A stretch of 64,000 nt of DNA from Pseudomonadales bacterium (GCA_024234735.1 JACKNV010000004.1:204710-268709); one strand, 5' to 3'; positions 17,334-28,929 are shown, numbered from the stretch's first letter. The notes: generated from the sequence alone by a model not told the origin. Translations and numbers: made by a program.

Positions 17334-19100
17334 TCACGCCCGCCGATAGCGGTAAAAGAGCCAGAACGGCAGCAGCACCAGGAAGGTCAGCACCAGCAGC
17401 AGTATCTGCGGGGTGAAGCGTTCCTTCAGGGCGTTGTAGACCCCCTGGGAGGCCTGGTCGTAATCCGGGCTCACAGGCAGCACGCCATTGTCCACCGCGT
17501 ATTGTTCGTAAAGGGCCTGCATCCGCTCGAAACGCTGGGGCATCTGCCCGGCCAGGTCCCGGGTTTCACCGGGGTCGGTGACGATATTGTACAGATGCCA
17601 CTGGTCGTCCCCCACCGGAGGGCGGTTGCGCACCAGCTTGTAATCCCCGAGGAACAGCGCCGCGTTGCCCGCCAGCTCGTAGCCGATGGGCTCGTCCGGG
17701 CCGTACACCCGGTCGCTCTCGGCGCGCAACAGCGGCAGCAGGCTGCGGCCGACCATGGGCTCCACCGGGCGCCCGCCGTAACGGCCCGGCGGTGCGCTGA
17801 CATCCGCCAGTGCCAGTATGGTGGGGGTGATATCGGTCACGTAGGCGAAGGCGTCGGTCTGCTGCCGCTCCAGGAGCAGCGGCGCCCCCGCCATGATCAA
17901 CGGCACCCGCATGCCGCCCTCCCCGGCGTAGAATTTGTAAAAGGCCAGCGGACCGGCGGCCGCGCTGGCGAAACTCGGCCCGATACTGTTGAAGCTGCCT
18001 TGTTCCCCCAGGGTGTCGTAGTCGTTGCTGTAGTCGTTCAGGCGCAGCGCGAGGCGCATGCCCAGGCTGCGCACGTCGTCGCCACCGGAGGCCTCGCTGC
18101 CGTTGTCGGAGGTGAAGATGAACACCGTGTCCTGGTAACGGCCAATGCGCTTGAGATGTTCCACCAGCCGCCCCAGGTGGTGGTCCATGGCATCGACCAT
18201 ACCGGCGTACACTTCCATGCGACGGGCGTGGTAGCGCTGCATCTCGGGTGAATAGGACGCCCAGTCACCGGTGGTGGACATGGTCACCATGCCCGCATCC
18301 GGGGGGACGATGCCCAGTTCCCGCGCCCGCGCCAGGCGCTGCTTGCGCAGCTCGGTCCAGCCGGCGTCATAGACACCCTGGTATTTGTCCCGGAAGGCGG
18401 CCGGCGCCTGTACCGGAATATGCACTGCCTGAAAGGGCAGGTAGGCAAAGAACGGGCGCCCGTCGGCCGCGTTGGCGTCGATGAACTCGATCATCTTGTC
18501 CACCAGGAAGCGGGAGGAGTAAAAATCGCCCGGCAGGGTGGTGCGCTCGCCGTCCGCGTACCAGTTGGCTCTCGGATAAATGGGGATATAGGCCTTCTGC
18601 TCCCAGTTGTCGGCGCCCGAGTCGGCCATGGTCACGGTGCGCTCGAACCCGCGCCGGAAGGGCAGCAGGTCCGGCGTCTGGCCCAGGTGCCACTTGCCGG
18701 CCATGTAGGTGTGGTAACCGGCATCCTGCAGCAGGCTGGCCACCGTGACCACATTGTGGCCCAGGGTGCCGCGGTAGTTGGCATGCTCCTGCTGCTGCGG
18801 GGAGATGGTTTCGGGAATATTCGGCACGCCGTTGCGGTGGCTGTCGACACCGGTCAGCAACATCCCCCGGGTGGGCGCGCAACTGGCGGCCGTGTGGTAG
18901 TTGGTAAAGCGGATTCCCTCGCGCGCCAGGGCGCCCAGGGTGGGGGTATCGATCTCGCTGCCATAGGGAGCGAGGTCGCTGAAGCCCAGGTCATCGGCGA
19001 GCACCAGGACGATATTGGGGGGCGTGGCGGCCGCCAGCCGCGGGCCCGCCAGTAGTGCCAGTGCCAGCGCGACAAACCGCCAAACACCCACACGATTCAC
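17334..19100 (-). CDS. membrane-anchored sulfatase
   Basis: 588 residues using the GTG at 19100, 5 bases after the stop of the upstream gene; a longer frame exists but would overlap that gene. An N-terminal signal segment (VALALALLAGPRLAAA) leads into the sulfatase core PPNIVLVLADDLGFSD with C-A-P-T-R at Cys74 (formylglycine site), and IFTSDNGSE for metal/substrate binding. Unlike most secreted sulfatases it ends in a transmembrane helix (ILLLVLTFLVLLPFWLFYRY) and basic tail, so it should face the periplasm while tethered to the inner membrane. Probably co-transcribed with the small membrane protein upstream. Confidence 0.85.
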   Translation of the reverse strand: MNRVGVWRFVALALALLAGPRLAAATPPNIVLVLADDLGFSDLAPYGSEIDTPTLGALAREGIRFTNYHTAASCAPTRGMLLTGVDSHRNGVPNIPETISPQQQEHANYRGTLGHNVVTVASLLQDAGYHTYMAGKWHLGQTPDLLPFRRGFERTVTMADSGADNWEQKAYIPIYPRANWYADGERTTLPGDFYSSRFLVDKMIEFIDANAADGRPFFAYLPFQAVHIPVQAPAAFRDKYQGVYDAGWTELRKQRLARARELGIVPPDAGMVTMSTTGDWASYSPEMQRYHARRMEVYAGMVDAMDHHLGRLVEHLKRIGRYQDTVFIFTSDNGSEASGGDDVRSLGMRLALRLNDYSNDYDTLGEQGSFNSIGPSFASAAAGPLAFYKFYAGEGGMRVPLIMAGAPLLLERQQTDAFAYVTDITPTILALADVSAPPGRYGGRPVEPMVGRSLLPLLRAESDRVYGPDEPIGYELAGNAALFLGDYKLVRNRPPVGDDQWHLYNIVTDPGETRDLAGQMPQRFERMQALYEQYAVDNGVLPVSPDYDQASQGVYNALKERFTPQILLLVLTFLVLLPFWLFYRYRRA

Positions 19101-19105
19101 CGGCG

Positions 19106-19480
19106 CTAGTCCCGGGCGAGCCGTGCCCCGGCGAACAGCAACAGGCTGCCGACGATCACCTCCACCGCGATGCCGTCGACGACAAAGGCGGCATCGTGAA
19201 ACAACCACGCTATCAGGCGGTAGATGGCGGCGCCGAACATGATCAACGCGGGCACGTGATACCAGCTGCGCCGGGCGGTGATCACGGCGGTGAAAATGAA
19301 CAGGCCACCGGCGAGGAAAAACACCCCGATATCGGCCATCTGCGAGCTGCGGGCGGCGCCCTCCAGCAGGGGCATGCCCAGGGTGGCCGCCGCGCCCGCG
19401 GGGTCCACCGCCCAGCGCAGCCCCATGACCACGAAAAACAGGCCAGCCAGTACCACCAGCACTTTCAAAACGGTATTCAT
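19106..19480 (-). CDS. small four-helix membrane protein (DUF4345-like)
   Basis: 124 residues from the ATG at 19480, with AAGGAG 9 bases upstream. Four hydrophobic helices: VLKVLVVLAGLFFVVMGL, IGVFFLAGGLFIFTAVI, VPALIMFGAAIYRLIAW, AVEVIVGSLLLFAG. The layout resembles DUF4345 proteins, a tentative call. It lies 5 bases upstream of the membrane-anchored sulfatase start, so the two are one operon. Role unknown. Confidence 0.65.
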   Translation of the reverse strand: MNTVLKVLVVLAGLFFVVMGLRWAVDPAGAAATLGMPLLEGAARSSQMADIGVFFLAGGLFIFTAVITARRSWYHVPALIMFGAAIYRLIAWLFHDAAFVVDGIAVEVIVGSLLLFAGARLARD

Positions 19481-19613
19481 TATTGTTGCTCCTTGTAAAA
19501 GCGGGTTACTCACTCCTCGCGCGAGGGGCACAAGATAACAAAAAAAACAGGATGTGGTAGTGCTGGTTCAGCTTACCGGCCACGGCAAACCGGGGGCCCG
19601 GACGGGATGCGCC

Positions 19614-20354
19614 TCAGGAGTACCGCGCCAGGTGCTCCAGCCCCTCGAAAACCAGGTCGGGCAGCAGCTCGCCGCCGCGTCCCAGCAACTCGCGCAACAT
19701 GTCACCGCCCCCGCCGCAAAACACCAGCGGTGGCGGCCCACCCGGGGCGCGCTCCAGAGCCAGCGCCACCGCCCCCGCCTGGGCCAGGGCGATACCGTGG
19801 CGCACCGCCTGCGCGGTGGACACACCCGGCGCCAGGCCGTATTCCGCCTGTTCGGCAAAGCGCACCCGGTCGGTATCCAGCAACAGGGCGCGCTCCATGA
19901 GAAACGCGCCGGGAATGATGTAGCCGCCCTCGTGGCGGCCGCCGTCCCCCACCAGGTCGATGGTCAGGGCCGAGCCGGCGTCCACCACGCACACCCTGCC
20001 CCGCACCCGCTCCCAGGCCGCCAGCATGGCCAGCCAGCGGTCCACCCCCAGGCGGCCGGGCTCGGCGTAGCTGTTGCGCAACTCACCGCTGCGCGCCGGG
20101 GTGCGCGCGAACCAGGGCTCGGTGTGCCAGCGCTCGCCGAGCAATTCCAGCAATTCCGCTTCCGCCCCGGTGGCGGCCACGCTGGCGATCCAGATCTGCT
20201 CCACCTGCGGCGCGCAATTGAGCAGGGCCTCGCGGGAGGCCCAGTCGGCGGGCAGGTACTTGCCGCGGGCGACGATCTCGCCGGCGCGCAGCAGGCGCCA
20301 CTTGGCGCCGCTGTTGCCCACGTCCATCTGCAGACAACTGGCTGCGGGTTTCAC
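19614..20354 (-). CDS. coaX: type III pantothenate kinase
   Basis: 246 residues, GTG start overlapping the birA stop (GTGA). Catalyses the first step of coenzyme A synthesis. Diagnostic segments are the ASKHA phosphate loop DVGNSGAKW (from residue 11), GVDRWLAMLAAWE, VDAGSALTIDLV and GGYIIPG. It uses potassium or ammonium as cofactor and is not feedback-inhibited by CoA, unlike CoaA. The birA-coaX pair is a common gammaproteobacterial arrangement. Confidence 0.92.
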   Translation of the reverse strand: MKPAASCLQMDVGNSGAKWRLLRAGEIVARGKYLPADWASREALLNCAPQVEQIWIASVAATGAEAELLELLGERWHTEPWFARTPARSGELRNSYAEPGRLGVDRWLAMLAAWERVRGRVCVVDAGSALTIDLVGDGGRHEGGYIIPGAFLMERALLLDTDRVRFAEQAEYGLAPGVSTAQAVRHGIALAQAGAVALALERAPGGPPPLVFCGGGGDMLRELLGRGGELLPDLVFEGLEHLARYS

Positions 20355-21331
20355 GGCGCCTCCCGCAGGGATATCTCGCCGCCGAACACCGCCTGCACCC
20401 CGCCGGCGGCGGTTTCCAGTTGCAGGGCCCCGCGGTCGTCGACGCCGCGCGCCGTGCCCGCCAGTTGCCGCTCGCCGCTGTGCAGTACCACGGGCCTGCC
20501 GGCGTGGGCATCCAGCGCCTCCCAGGCCTCCCGCCAGGGGGCGAACCCGGTCTGCTCGAAGCTGGCCAACAGCGGCAGCAGTTCGTTCAGCAGCGCCCCC
20601 AGCAGGGCGTTGCGCCCCGGGTATTCACCACCACTGAAGGTGCGGATATCGGTCCAGGCCTGGTCGATGCCCCCGGCGGCGGCCGCCGGCATGGCCACGT
20701 TCAGGCCCACCCCCACCACCACCTGGCAGGCGCCGGCGGCATCCCCGGTCATCTCCAGCAGTACCCCGCCCAGTTTGGCACCGCCGGCCAGCACGTCGTT
20801 GGGCCACTTCAACTGCACCGCGGGCAGCCTGCAGGCGGCCAGGGCCCGCGCCACCGCCACACCCACAGCCAGGCTCAGGCCCTCCAGGGCACCGGCGCCC
20901 TGTTGGTACTGCCATGCCAGCGACACATAGAGATTGCGGGCGAAAGGGCTGACCCAGCTGCGCCCGCGGCGGCCGCGCCCGGCGCTCTGCTGCTCGGCGC
21001 TGCAGACATAGCCCGCACCTACTCCCTGCTCGATCCGGCGCAGGGCCTGGGCATTGGTGGAGTCGACGCTCTCCAGCAACTCCAGCCGACTCAGCAGGGA
21101 GGCCGCATCCGGCGCCAGCGCGGCGCGCACCGCGGCGGCGTCCAGCAGGTCGATGCCGCCGGGAATGCGGTAGCCGCGGCCTTTCACCGACTCGATCTCC
21201 AGCCCCAGCCCGGCCAGCTTGTTGAGTTGCTTCCACACCGCCGTGCGGCTCACCCCCAGGGCCGCGGCGAGTTCCTGGCCGGAGCGGAACTCGCCACTGG
21301 CGAGCAGGGGCAACAGGGTGGTCTTGGTCAT
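20351..21331 (-). CDS. birA: biotin-protein ligase / biotin operon repressor
   Basis: 326 residues. N-terminal helix-turn-helix (about 15-60; SGQELAAALGVSRTAVWKQLNKL), catalytic domain with the biotinyl-AMP loop GRGRRGRSWVSPF (about 118-130), LKWPNDV and the C-terminal SH3-like domain. The intact DNA-binding domain means it can act as the bio repressor as well as loading biotin onto carboxylases. One obvious client, the methylcrotonyl-CoA carboxylase subunit LiuD, is encoded about 5 kb downstream. Confidence 0.93.
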   Translation of the reverse strand: MTKTTLLPLLASGEFRSGQELAAALGVSRTAVWKQLNKLAGLGLEIESVKGRGYRIPGGIDLLDAAAVRAALAPDAASLLSRLELLESVDSTNAQALRRIEQGVGAGYVCSAEQQSAGRGRRGRSWVSPFARNLYVSLAWQYQQGAGALEGLSLAVGVAVARALAACRLPAVQLKWPNDVLAGGAKLGGVLLEMTGDAAGACQVVVGVGLNVAMPAAAAGGIDQAWTDIRTFSGGEYPGRNALLGALLNELLPLLASFEQTGFAPWREAWEALDAHAGRPVVLHSGERQLAGTARGVDDRGALQLETAAGGVQAVFGGEISLREAP

Positions 21332-21383
21332 GGCAAAGCCGATTACAGCGGATTAGCGCCGGATGATAGCAAACAAGCCGGAG

Positions 21384-21416
21384 CCTGTGCCTCCCCGAAA
21401 ACCGGGAGGGCACAGG
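21384..21416 (-). terminator. terminator of the ceramidase-like gene
   Basis: CCTGTGCCTCCC and GGGAGGGCACAGG form a 12-bp stem with one bulge about 35 bases after the stop of the minus-strand gene, with T-rich GCTTGTTTGCT further on. It separates that gene from birA. Confidence 0.65.
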
Positions 21417-21448
21417 TAGTCGGGCTTTCGCGGCTCCCGGCCGCGCGG

Positions 21449-23404
21449 CTACTGCTGCTCGAACAGTCTCACGGTCGCCGCCCACAGGTCGTCAACCAGG
21501 TCCCAGCCCGCCGAGTTGGTCTCTTCGTAGTGGCCGGCGGGCTTCTCGATTTCGGCGCCCACCATCTGGCCGTAGTAGCACACCGCGCGCACCGCCGGGC
21601 CGTCCGCCCCCAGCGACTCGAAGAACTGCGCGTCATCGGTCACTTTCTGGCAGGTCAGCCCCCCTACCCAGGTGGGCGATTCGATCAGGCCGCGCTGCGC
21701 CAGGTCCTCGCAACTGGTACCGGGCAGAGCCGACAGCGACAGCGGGTGGCATTGCAGCCGGTAGTCGGAGGCCGGCACGAAATAACCTACCTCGTCGGTA
21801 CCCAGGCCGATGGTGAAGGTGATGGACTCGTCCACCAGCGACAGATAGTGGCCGGGGATCACATAATCCGCCCCGGTGGCGTGCTCGTCGGGATTGCTGT
21901 TGTATTTTTCCGGCGGCGCGGTATTGAAATCCTCCGGCAGGCCGATCACCAGCTCCGAGGACACCTCGCCGGGCAGGAACAGCATGCCCACATCGCCGAA
22001 ATCCACATGGATCACCCGGGTCTTGAGCACATCGCCCCTGGATACCTCATAGCCCAGCAACGGGGTGAGCACCGGGTCGGCTACGGTCTCGTTGCCGGTG
22101 TCGACGCAGTTGTCGTCGCTGAAGGGTTTGCCCTCGCAGCTGTAGACCCGCATCGGGTTCCAGCCCAGCTCGCCCTCGGCCTGCAGTACCCTGAAACCGA
22201 GATTGGTCACCCGGCTGTAGAACTCCTCCTTGCGCACGTCGATCGCCTCCACAGCCATGGGCTCGGCCTTCTCCAGCAATGCCTGCACTGCGTTGGCCAG
22301 TTCCGTGCCGGTGGACTCGGTTTTGGCGAAGGACTGGCACTCGTACTGGTTGCTCTTGTCGCACTCGGCCAGGGGCTGCGCCCCCTCCGGTATGGTCTTG
22401 CCGTCACCCACCGGGTGCTCGTCGTCGACCAGCCAGGTCGGGGCGTGCAGCGGCCCGGTGAGCACGCCCAGGGCGCCGTTGAAAAACGCTACCTCACCGC
22501 CGTAGGCGGCCTGCAGGCGAACCTCCAGCACACTGACGAAATCGCCGGTGAAGTACCGCCCCTCGGCGGTACATTTGCTGCCCTCCCAGCCCTTGACCGC
22601 ACAGGCTTCCTCCAGACCCGCGGCCGCCGCCGGCGGCTCCCAGCCAAGCGTGACTTCCGGGTGGGAATTCCACTGCACCAGCACCGCGATGGACTCGCCG
22701 GTTTCGACCGAGTCAAAGGCCATCACGTTCAGGCGGTTGTCATAGACGCGCGGGTCGCGCTGGTCCACGGTCCCGTAGTCGTGCTCGCCCGCGGCCACCC
22801 TGGCCGTTGCCGGCTGCAGCGCCGCCACCGCTTCACCGACGGCGTCCACCATTTGCTGCACCGCCATCTCGTACCACTCCCCGTTGGGGCCAAATGCCGT
22901 CTCGGGGCCGTGGTGGTTGTGCGAGGCGGACACCAGGATCTCCGCTTCGGCCCACTCACCCGGCAGGGCCGCCCTGGCGCGCTCCACAATGACGTCGACG
23001 TCTGCTTTCAGGTGCATATAGGTATTACTGGTGAGGAAGATGACCCGCTGACCATCCCGCTCCAGGGCGACCGCCGTGGCGCGTATGTCATCGTGTACCC
23101 AGGAGCCGTCGCTGTTGCCGTTGCCCACGTCCACCCGGCCCTGGTCCCACACGGGGATGAACACACCCGGGTAATCCGGGTCCAGCTCGGCGGCGGCTGG
23201 CCAGCCCGGGACGTCCTGGAGATAGTCGCGGCCGCCGCTGACGGTAGGCAACAGGCTGCGGCTGGCCGCGCCAACCTGCAGCTCGGTGGCAACCGGCGTC
23301 TCCGCCTGGCTGTCGTTGTCGTTGTTGTCGTTGTTGCCGTTGCTGCAGCCGAACAACACCAGTGCCAGGCAGACCGAACCTGCCAGCTTGAAAAACCGCG
23401 TCAT
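21449..23404 (-). CDS. neutral/alkaline ceramidase-like lipoprotein hydrolase
   Basis: 651 residues from the ATG at 23404, with AAGGAG 8 bases upstream. Lipobox LVLFGC is followed by a flexible N/D-rich linker. The ceramidase N-terminal zinc region is visible: DDIRATAVALERDG, SNTYMHLKADVD and SASHNHHGPETAFG, the histidine pair that binds zinc in neutral ceramidases. The rest (QWNSHPEVTLGWEPP, FLPGEVSSELVIGLPEDF) follows family order. True ceramide hydrolysis is not assured, since the family includes other amide or ester hydrolases. It should be an envelope-anchored enzyme. Confidence 0.75.
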   Translation of the reverse strand: MTRFFKLAGSVCLALVLFGCSNGNNDNNDNDSQAETPVATELQVGAASRSLLPTVSGGRDYLQDVPGWPAAAELDPDYPGVFIPVWDQGRVDVGNGNSDGSWVHDDIRATAVALERDGQRVIFLTSNTYMHLKADVDVIVERARAALPGEWAEAEILVSASHNHHGPETAFGPNGEWYEMAVQQMVDAVGEAVAALQPATARVAAGEHDYGTVDQRDPRVYDNRLNVMAFDSVETGESIAVLVQWNSHPEVTLGWEPPAAAAGLEEACAVKGWEGSKCTAEGRYFTGDFVSVLEVRLQAAYGGEVAFFNGALGVLTGPLHAPTWLVDDEHPVGDGKTIPEGAQPLAECDKSNQYECQSFAKTESTGTELANAVQALLEKAEPMAVEAIDVRKEEFYSRVTNLGFRVLQAEGELGWNPMRVYSCEGKPFSDDNCVDTGNETVADPVLTPLLGYEVSRGDVLKTRVIHVDFGDVGMLFLPGEVSSELVIGLPEDFNTAPPEKYNSNPDEHATGADYVIPGHYLSLVDESITFTIGLGTDEVGYFVPASDYRLQCHPLSLSALPGTSCEDLAQRGLIESPTWVGGLTCQKVTDDAQFFESLGADGPAVRAVCYYGQMVGAEIEKPAGHYEETNSAGWDLVDDLWAATVRLFEQQ

Positions 23405-23566
23405 GCTCATTGCTCCTTTGTCAGTATCAGAGGCGGACAAAAACCCTCCCCGGCCAACGCCCGTGGTCTCGGGGGTCGCGAAGTCTATACAGCGTGACGG
23501 ACAGATGACATGGCATCCGGCGCCACCGGACCGACCCGGCGCGCCATCAACCAGAGAGAATGACGT

Positions 23567-23580
23567 TTACGTTAACGTAA
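23567..23580. promoter_or_regulatory. LiuR operator
   Basis: TTACGTTAACGTAA is a perfect 14-bp palindrome 46 bases before liuR. It matches the known LiuR binding pattern in gammaproteobacteria (TTTACGT-AACGTAA type). It fits autoregulation and control of the liu operon, released when branched-chain acyl-CoA intermediates accumulate. Confidence 0.85.
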
Positions 23581-23625
23581 TGCATGTGATACAGTCAAGC
23601 CACGAACAGCCAGGGCGCCGCCACC

Positions 23626-24039
23626 ATGCCTGGAAAGACCTACACCATTTCTGAACTGGCCAGGGAATTCGGGATCACCACCCGCACCATCCGCTTCTAC
23701 GAGGAGAAGGGCCTGATCTCCCCCCTGCGGGAAGGGCAGAAGCGGCTGTATTCCAACGCCGACCGGGTGCGCATCAAACTCATCCTGCGCGGCAAACGCA
23801 TCGGCATGACCCTGGCCGAGTGCGTCGACTTCATCGACATGTACGACCCTGCGCACAACAACAACGACCAGCTAAACTCCCTCATCGAGGACGTCAAACA
23901 GCGCCGCGCGCAACTGCTGCAGCGCAAACGCGACATCGAGGACATGCTGGCCGGCCTGGACGAGGTCCAGGCCCTGTGCGAAACCAGCCTGGCGACCAAC
24001 ACGCCGGGCACGGACCGGAAAAAATCCCCAGGACAGTAA
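23626..24039 (+). CDS. liuR: MerR-family regulator of leucine/isovalerate catabolism
   Basis: 137 residues. N-terminal MerR winged helix (TYTISELAREFGITTRTIRF, then YEEKGLISPLREGQKRLY) followed by a dimerisation coiled coil (about 85-125). There are no metal-binding cysteines in the C-terminus, as expected for LiuR rather than a metal sensor. First gene of the liu cluster, 12 bases before liuA, with its operator just upstream. Confidence 0.88.
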   Translation: MPGKTYTISELAREFGITTRTIRFYEEKGLISPLREGQKRLYSNADRVRIKLILRGKRIGMTLAECVDFIDMYDPAHNNNDQLNSLIEDVKQRRAQLLQRKRDIEDMLAGLDEVQALCETSLATNTPGTDRKKSPGQ

Positions 24040-24051
24040 CAGGAAACCACC

Positions 24052-25221
24052 ATGAATACCGGCTACCCCAACCTCAATTTCGGCCTCGGCGAAGAACTGG
24101 ACATGCTGCGCGACGCGGTCTACCAGATGTGCCAGAAGGAGATCGCCCCGCGCGCCGCGCAGATCGACCGCGACAACGAGTTCCCGGCGGACCTGTGGCG
24201 CAAGTTCGGCGACATGGGCCTGCTGGGCATCACCGTGGAGGACGAATACGGCGGCAGCAACATGGGTTACCTGGCCCACGCCGTGGTCATGGAGGAGATC
24301 AGCCGCGCCTCGGGCTCGGTGGGCCTGTCCTACGGCGCCATGTCCAACCTGTGCCTCAACCAGCTGCGCAAGAACGGGAGCGAGGCCCAGAAACACAAAT
24401 ACCTGCCGAAGCTGTGCAGTGGCGAACACGTGGGCGCGCTGGCCATGTCCGAGCCCAACGCCGGCTCCGACGTGGTGAGCATGAAGCTGCACGCCCGCCG
24501 CGACGGCGACCACTACATCCTCAACGGCGCCAAGATGTGGATCACCAACGGCCCCGACGCCGACGTGTACATCATCTACGCCAAGACCGACCCGGCGGCG
24601 GGCTCAAAGGGAATCACCGCCTTTATCGTGGAGCGCGACACCCCGGGCTTCTCGCGCTCGCCCAAGCTGGACAAGCTGGGCATGCGCGGCTCCAACACCT
24701 GCGAGCTGGTGTTCGAGGACGCCAGGGTGCCGGCGGAGAACGTGCTGCGCAGCGAGGGCGACGGCGTCAGGATCCTGATGTCGGGCCTGGACTACGAACG
24801 CACGGTGCTGTCCGGCGGCCCGGTGGGCCTGATGCAGGCCTGCGTGGACGAGGTGCTGCCCTACCTGCATGATCGCAAGCAGTTCGGCCAGAGTATCGGC
24901 GAGTTCCAGCTGATGCAGGGCAAGCTGGCGGACATGTACGCCGACCTCAACGCCAGCCGCGCCTACCTGTACGCGGTGGCCGCCGCCTGCGACCGCGGCG
25001 AGGAGACCCGCCAGGACTGCGCCGCGGTGATCCTGTTCACCGCGGAAAAGGCCACCCAGATGGCGCTGCAGGCGATCCAGGCCCTGGGCGGCTACGGCTA
25101 TACCAACGATGCCAATGCCGGGCGCCTGCTGCGCGACGCCAAGCTGTACGAGATCGGCGCCGGCACCTCCGAGGTGCGCCGCATGCTGATCGGCCGCGAA
25201 CTGTTCAACGCAACCCGCTAG
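24052..25221 (+). CDS. liuA: isovaleryl-CoA dehydrogenase
   Basis: 389 residues, full length for the acyl-CoA dehydrogenase family. Converts isovaleryl-CoA to 3-methylcrotonyl-CoA with FAD, passing electrons to ETF. The FAD/substrate segment [29 protein letters not shown] and the C-terminal [13 protein letters not shown] are present; the call as IVD rather than another acyl-CoA dehydrogenase rests on the [18 protein letters not shown] helix and the liu context. AGGAAA precedes the start. Confidence 0.92.
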   Translation: MNTGYPNLNFGLGEELDMLRDAVYQMCQKEIAPRAAQIDRDNEFPADLWRKFGDMGLLGITVEDEYGGSNMGYLAHAVVMEEISRASGSVGLSYGAMSNLCLNQLRKNGSEAQKHKYLPKLCSGEHVGALAMSEPNAGSDVVSMKLHARRDGDHYILNGAKMWITNGPDADVYIIYAKTDPAAGSKGITAFIVERDTPGFSRSPKLDKLGMRGSNTCELVFEDARVPAENVLRSEGDGVRILMSGLDYERTVLSGGPVGLMQACVDEVLPYLHDRKQFGQSIGEFQLMQGKLADMYADLNASRAYLYAVAAACDRGEETRQDCAAVILFTAEKATQMALQAIQALGGYGYTNDANAGRLLRDAKLYEIGAGTSEVRRMLIGRELFNATR

Positions 25222-25229
25222 GACTTCCC

Positions 25230-26837
<1,608 letters not shown>

Positions 26838-26925
26838 TGACACGGGTGATTCTTTCTGTTCCATTGCCGGCCCAGGCGCCTTCGGCCCCTGGGCCCAGCG
26901 CGACTCCCGAAAAAGAGAGACAACG

Positions 26926-28923
26926 ATGTTCACCAAGATCCTGATAGCCAACCGCGGCGAGATCGCCTGCCGCGTGATCAAGACCGCCCACCGCATGGGC
27001 ATCGCCACCGTGGCGGTGTACTCGGATGCGGACCGCGAGGCACTGCACGTGCGCATGGCGGACGAGGCCGTGCATATCGGCGCCGCGCCGGCGCGCGAAT
27101 CCTACTTGCTGGCGGAACGTATCCTCGAGGCCGCGCTGGCCACCGGGGCGCAGGCGATCCACCCCGGCTACGGGTTCCTGTCGGAGAACGCCGCCTTTGC
27201 CCGCGCCTGCGCGGAGCGGGGCGTGGTGTTCATCGGCCCCCCCGCCGCGGCCATCGAGGCCATGGGCTCGAAGTCGGCGGCCAAACGCATCATGGAGCAG
27301 GCGCAGGTGCCACTGGTGCCGGGCTACCACGGCGACGACCAGGATCCGGCTGTGCTCAGGGCGGCGGCCGACGAGATGGGCTACCCGGTGCTGTTGAAGG
27401 CCACTGCCGGCGGTGGCGGCAAGGGCATGCGCCAGGTGTGGTCGGCGGCGGAGTTCGACGCGGCGCTGGCCGCCGCGCAGCGCGAGGCGGCCGCCAGTTT
27501 CGGCGACGACAGCATGCTGGTGGAGAAATACCTGACCAAACCGCGCCACGTGGAGATCCAGGTGTTCTGCGACAACGCCGGCAGCGGCGTCTACCTGGCG
27601 GAGCGCGACTGCTCGGTGCAGCGCCGCCACCAGAAGGTGATCGAGGAGGCGCCGGCGCCGGGCATGAGCGGGGAACTGCGCCGGCGGATGGGCGAGACCG
27701 CGGTGACGGCCGCCCAGGCCATCGACTACCGCGGCGCGGGCACGGTGGAGTTCCTGCTGGACGAGGACGGCAGTTTCTATTTCATGGAGATGAACACCCG
27801 CCTGCAGGTGGAGCACCCGGTGACGGAGATGATCACCGGGCAGGACCTGGTCGAGTGGCAGCTGCGGGTAGCGGCGGGGCAGCCCCTGCCGCTGGCCCAG
27901 GAGCAGGTGAGGATTCACGGTCACGCCTTCGAGGCCCGGGTATACGCCGAGGACCCGGATAACGACTTCCTGCCGGTGACCGGCACCCTCAGCTACCTGC
28001 AGCCACCGGACGAGTCGCTGCACGTGCGGGTGGACACCGGGGTGCGCCAGGGCGACGAGGTCAGCGTCTACTACGACCCGATGATCGCCAAGCTGATCGT
28101 CTGGGACGAGTCCCGCGAGCGCGCCCTGCAGCGCCTGGCCAGGGCGCTGGCTGCCTATCGTATCGGCGGCACGGTGACCAACCTGGATTTCCTGTACAAC
28201 CTGGCCACCTGCCAGCCCTTCGTGGAGGCGCAGCTGGACACCGGCTTTATCGACAAGCACGCCGAGCTGATCTTCCACCAGCGCCAGCAGGACCTGGAGC
28301 GGGAGCTGCCGCTGGCGGCCCTGGCGCTGCTGCTGGACAAGCAGGCGCGGGGCGCGCCGCGCGCCTGCCTGGACCCCTTCTCGCCCTGGCAGCAGAGCAA
28401 TGCCTGGCGCCTGAACGAACCCCACAGCCACCGCCTCACCCTGCACTGCCACGGCGCCGATCACCCGGTGGAGGTGGAGCAGGCCGGCGGCGGCTATATC
28501 GTGCGCGCCGCCGGGCGCGAACTGCGGCTGCTGGGCGAGCTCAACGGTGACACCCTGCAGCTGGATGTGGAGGGCCACCGCCAGCGCGGCACCCTGGCGC
28601 GCACCCCGGACGGCTATACCCTGTACCTGGCCGGCGGCGCCTGCCACTTCCGCGAGGTGCTGCCGGATACCGGCGAGGCCGACGCCGGCGGGGCCGCCGG
28701 CGGCCTGGCGGCGCCCATGAACGGCACCATCGTCGCCCTGCTGGCGGAGCCGGGCAGCCGCGTGGAGGCCGACACCCCGCTGCTGGTGATGGAGGCGATG
28801 AAGATGGAGCACACCATCCGCGCCCCCGCCGCCGGTACGGTCAATGCCTTTTACTATCAACCCGGCGATCTGGTGGACGGCGGCGCCGAGCTGCTGGATT
28901 TCGCCGCCGGCGAGCAGGAGTAA
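26926..28923 (+). CDS. liuD: methylcrotonyl-CoA carboxylase, biotin-carrying (alpha) subunit
   Basis: 665 residues from the ATG at 26926 after AGAGAG; the longer open frame overlaps liuB. Biotin carboxylase domain (1-450: ANRGEIACRVI, HPGYGFLSEN, ATP-grasp GGGGKGMR, EMNTRLQVEHPVTE), a variable linker, and a C-terminal biotinyl domain with MEAMKMEH, the biotin-accepting Lys626. It needs BirA, encoded nearby at 20351-21331. Confidence 0.93.
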   Translation: MFTKILIANRGEIACRVIKTAHRMGIATVAVYSDADREALHVRMADEAVHIGAAPARESYLLAERILEAALATGAQAIHPGYGFLSENAAFARACAERGVVFIGPPAAAIEAMGSKSAAKRIMEQAQVPLVPGYHGDDQDPAVLRAAADEMGYPVLLKATAGGGGKGMRQVWSAAEFDAALAAAQREAAASFGDDSMLVEKYLTKPRHVEIQVFCDNAGSGVYLAERDCSVQRRHQKVIEEAPAPGMSGELRRRMGETAVTAAQAIDYRGAGTVEFLLDEDGSFYFMEMNTRLQVEHPVTEMITGQDLVEWQLRVAAGQPLPLAQEQVRIHGHAFEARVYAEDPDNDFLPVTGTLSYLQPPDESLHVRVDTGVRQGDEVSVYYDPMIAKLIVWDESRERALQRLARALAAYRIGGTVTNLDFLYNLATCQPFVEAQLDTGFIDKHAELIFHQRQQDLERELPLAALALLLDKQARGAPRACLDPFSPWQQSNAWRLNEPHSHRLTLHCHGADHPVEVEQAGGGYIVRAAGRELRLLGELNGDTLQLDVEGHRQRGTLARTPDGYTLYLAGGACHFREVLPDTGEADAGGAAGGLAAPMNGTIVALLAEPGSRVEADTPLLVMEAMKMEHTIRAPAAGTVNAFYYQPGDLVDGGAELLDFAAGEQE

Positions 28924-28929
28924 GCAGCC

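Noticed and set aside
20420..23497. A 1025-codon plus-strand open frame opposite coaX, birA and the ceramidase-like gene
   Set aside because: GC-rich mirror frame; low-complexity H/Q/G/R product with no domains, while the minus-strand genes are clear families.
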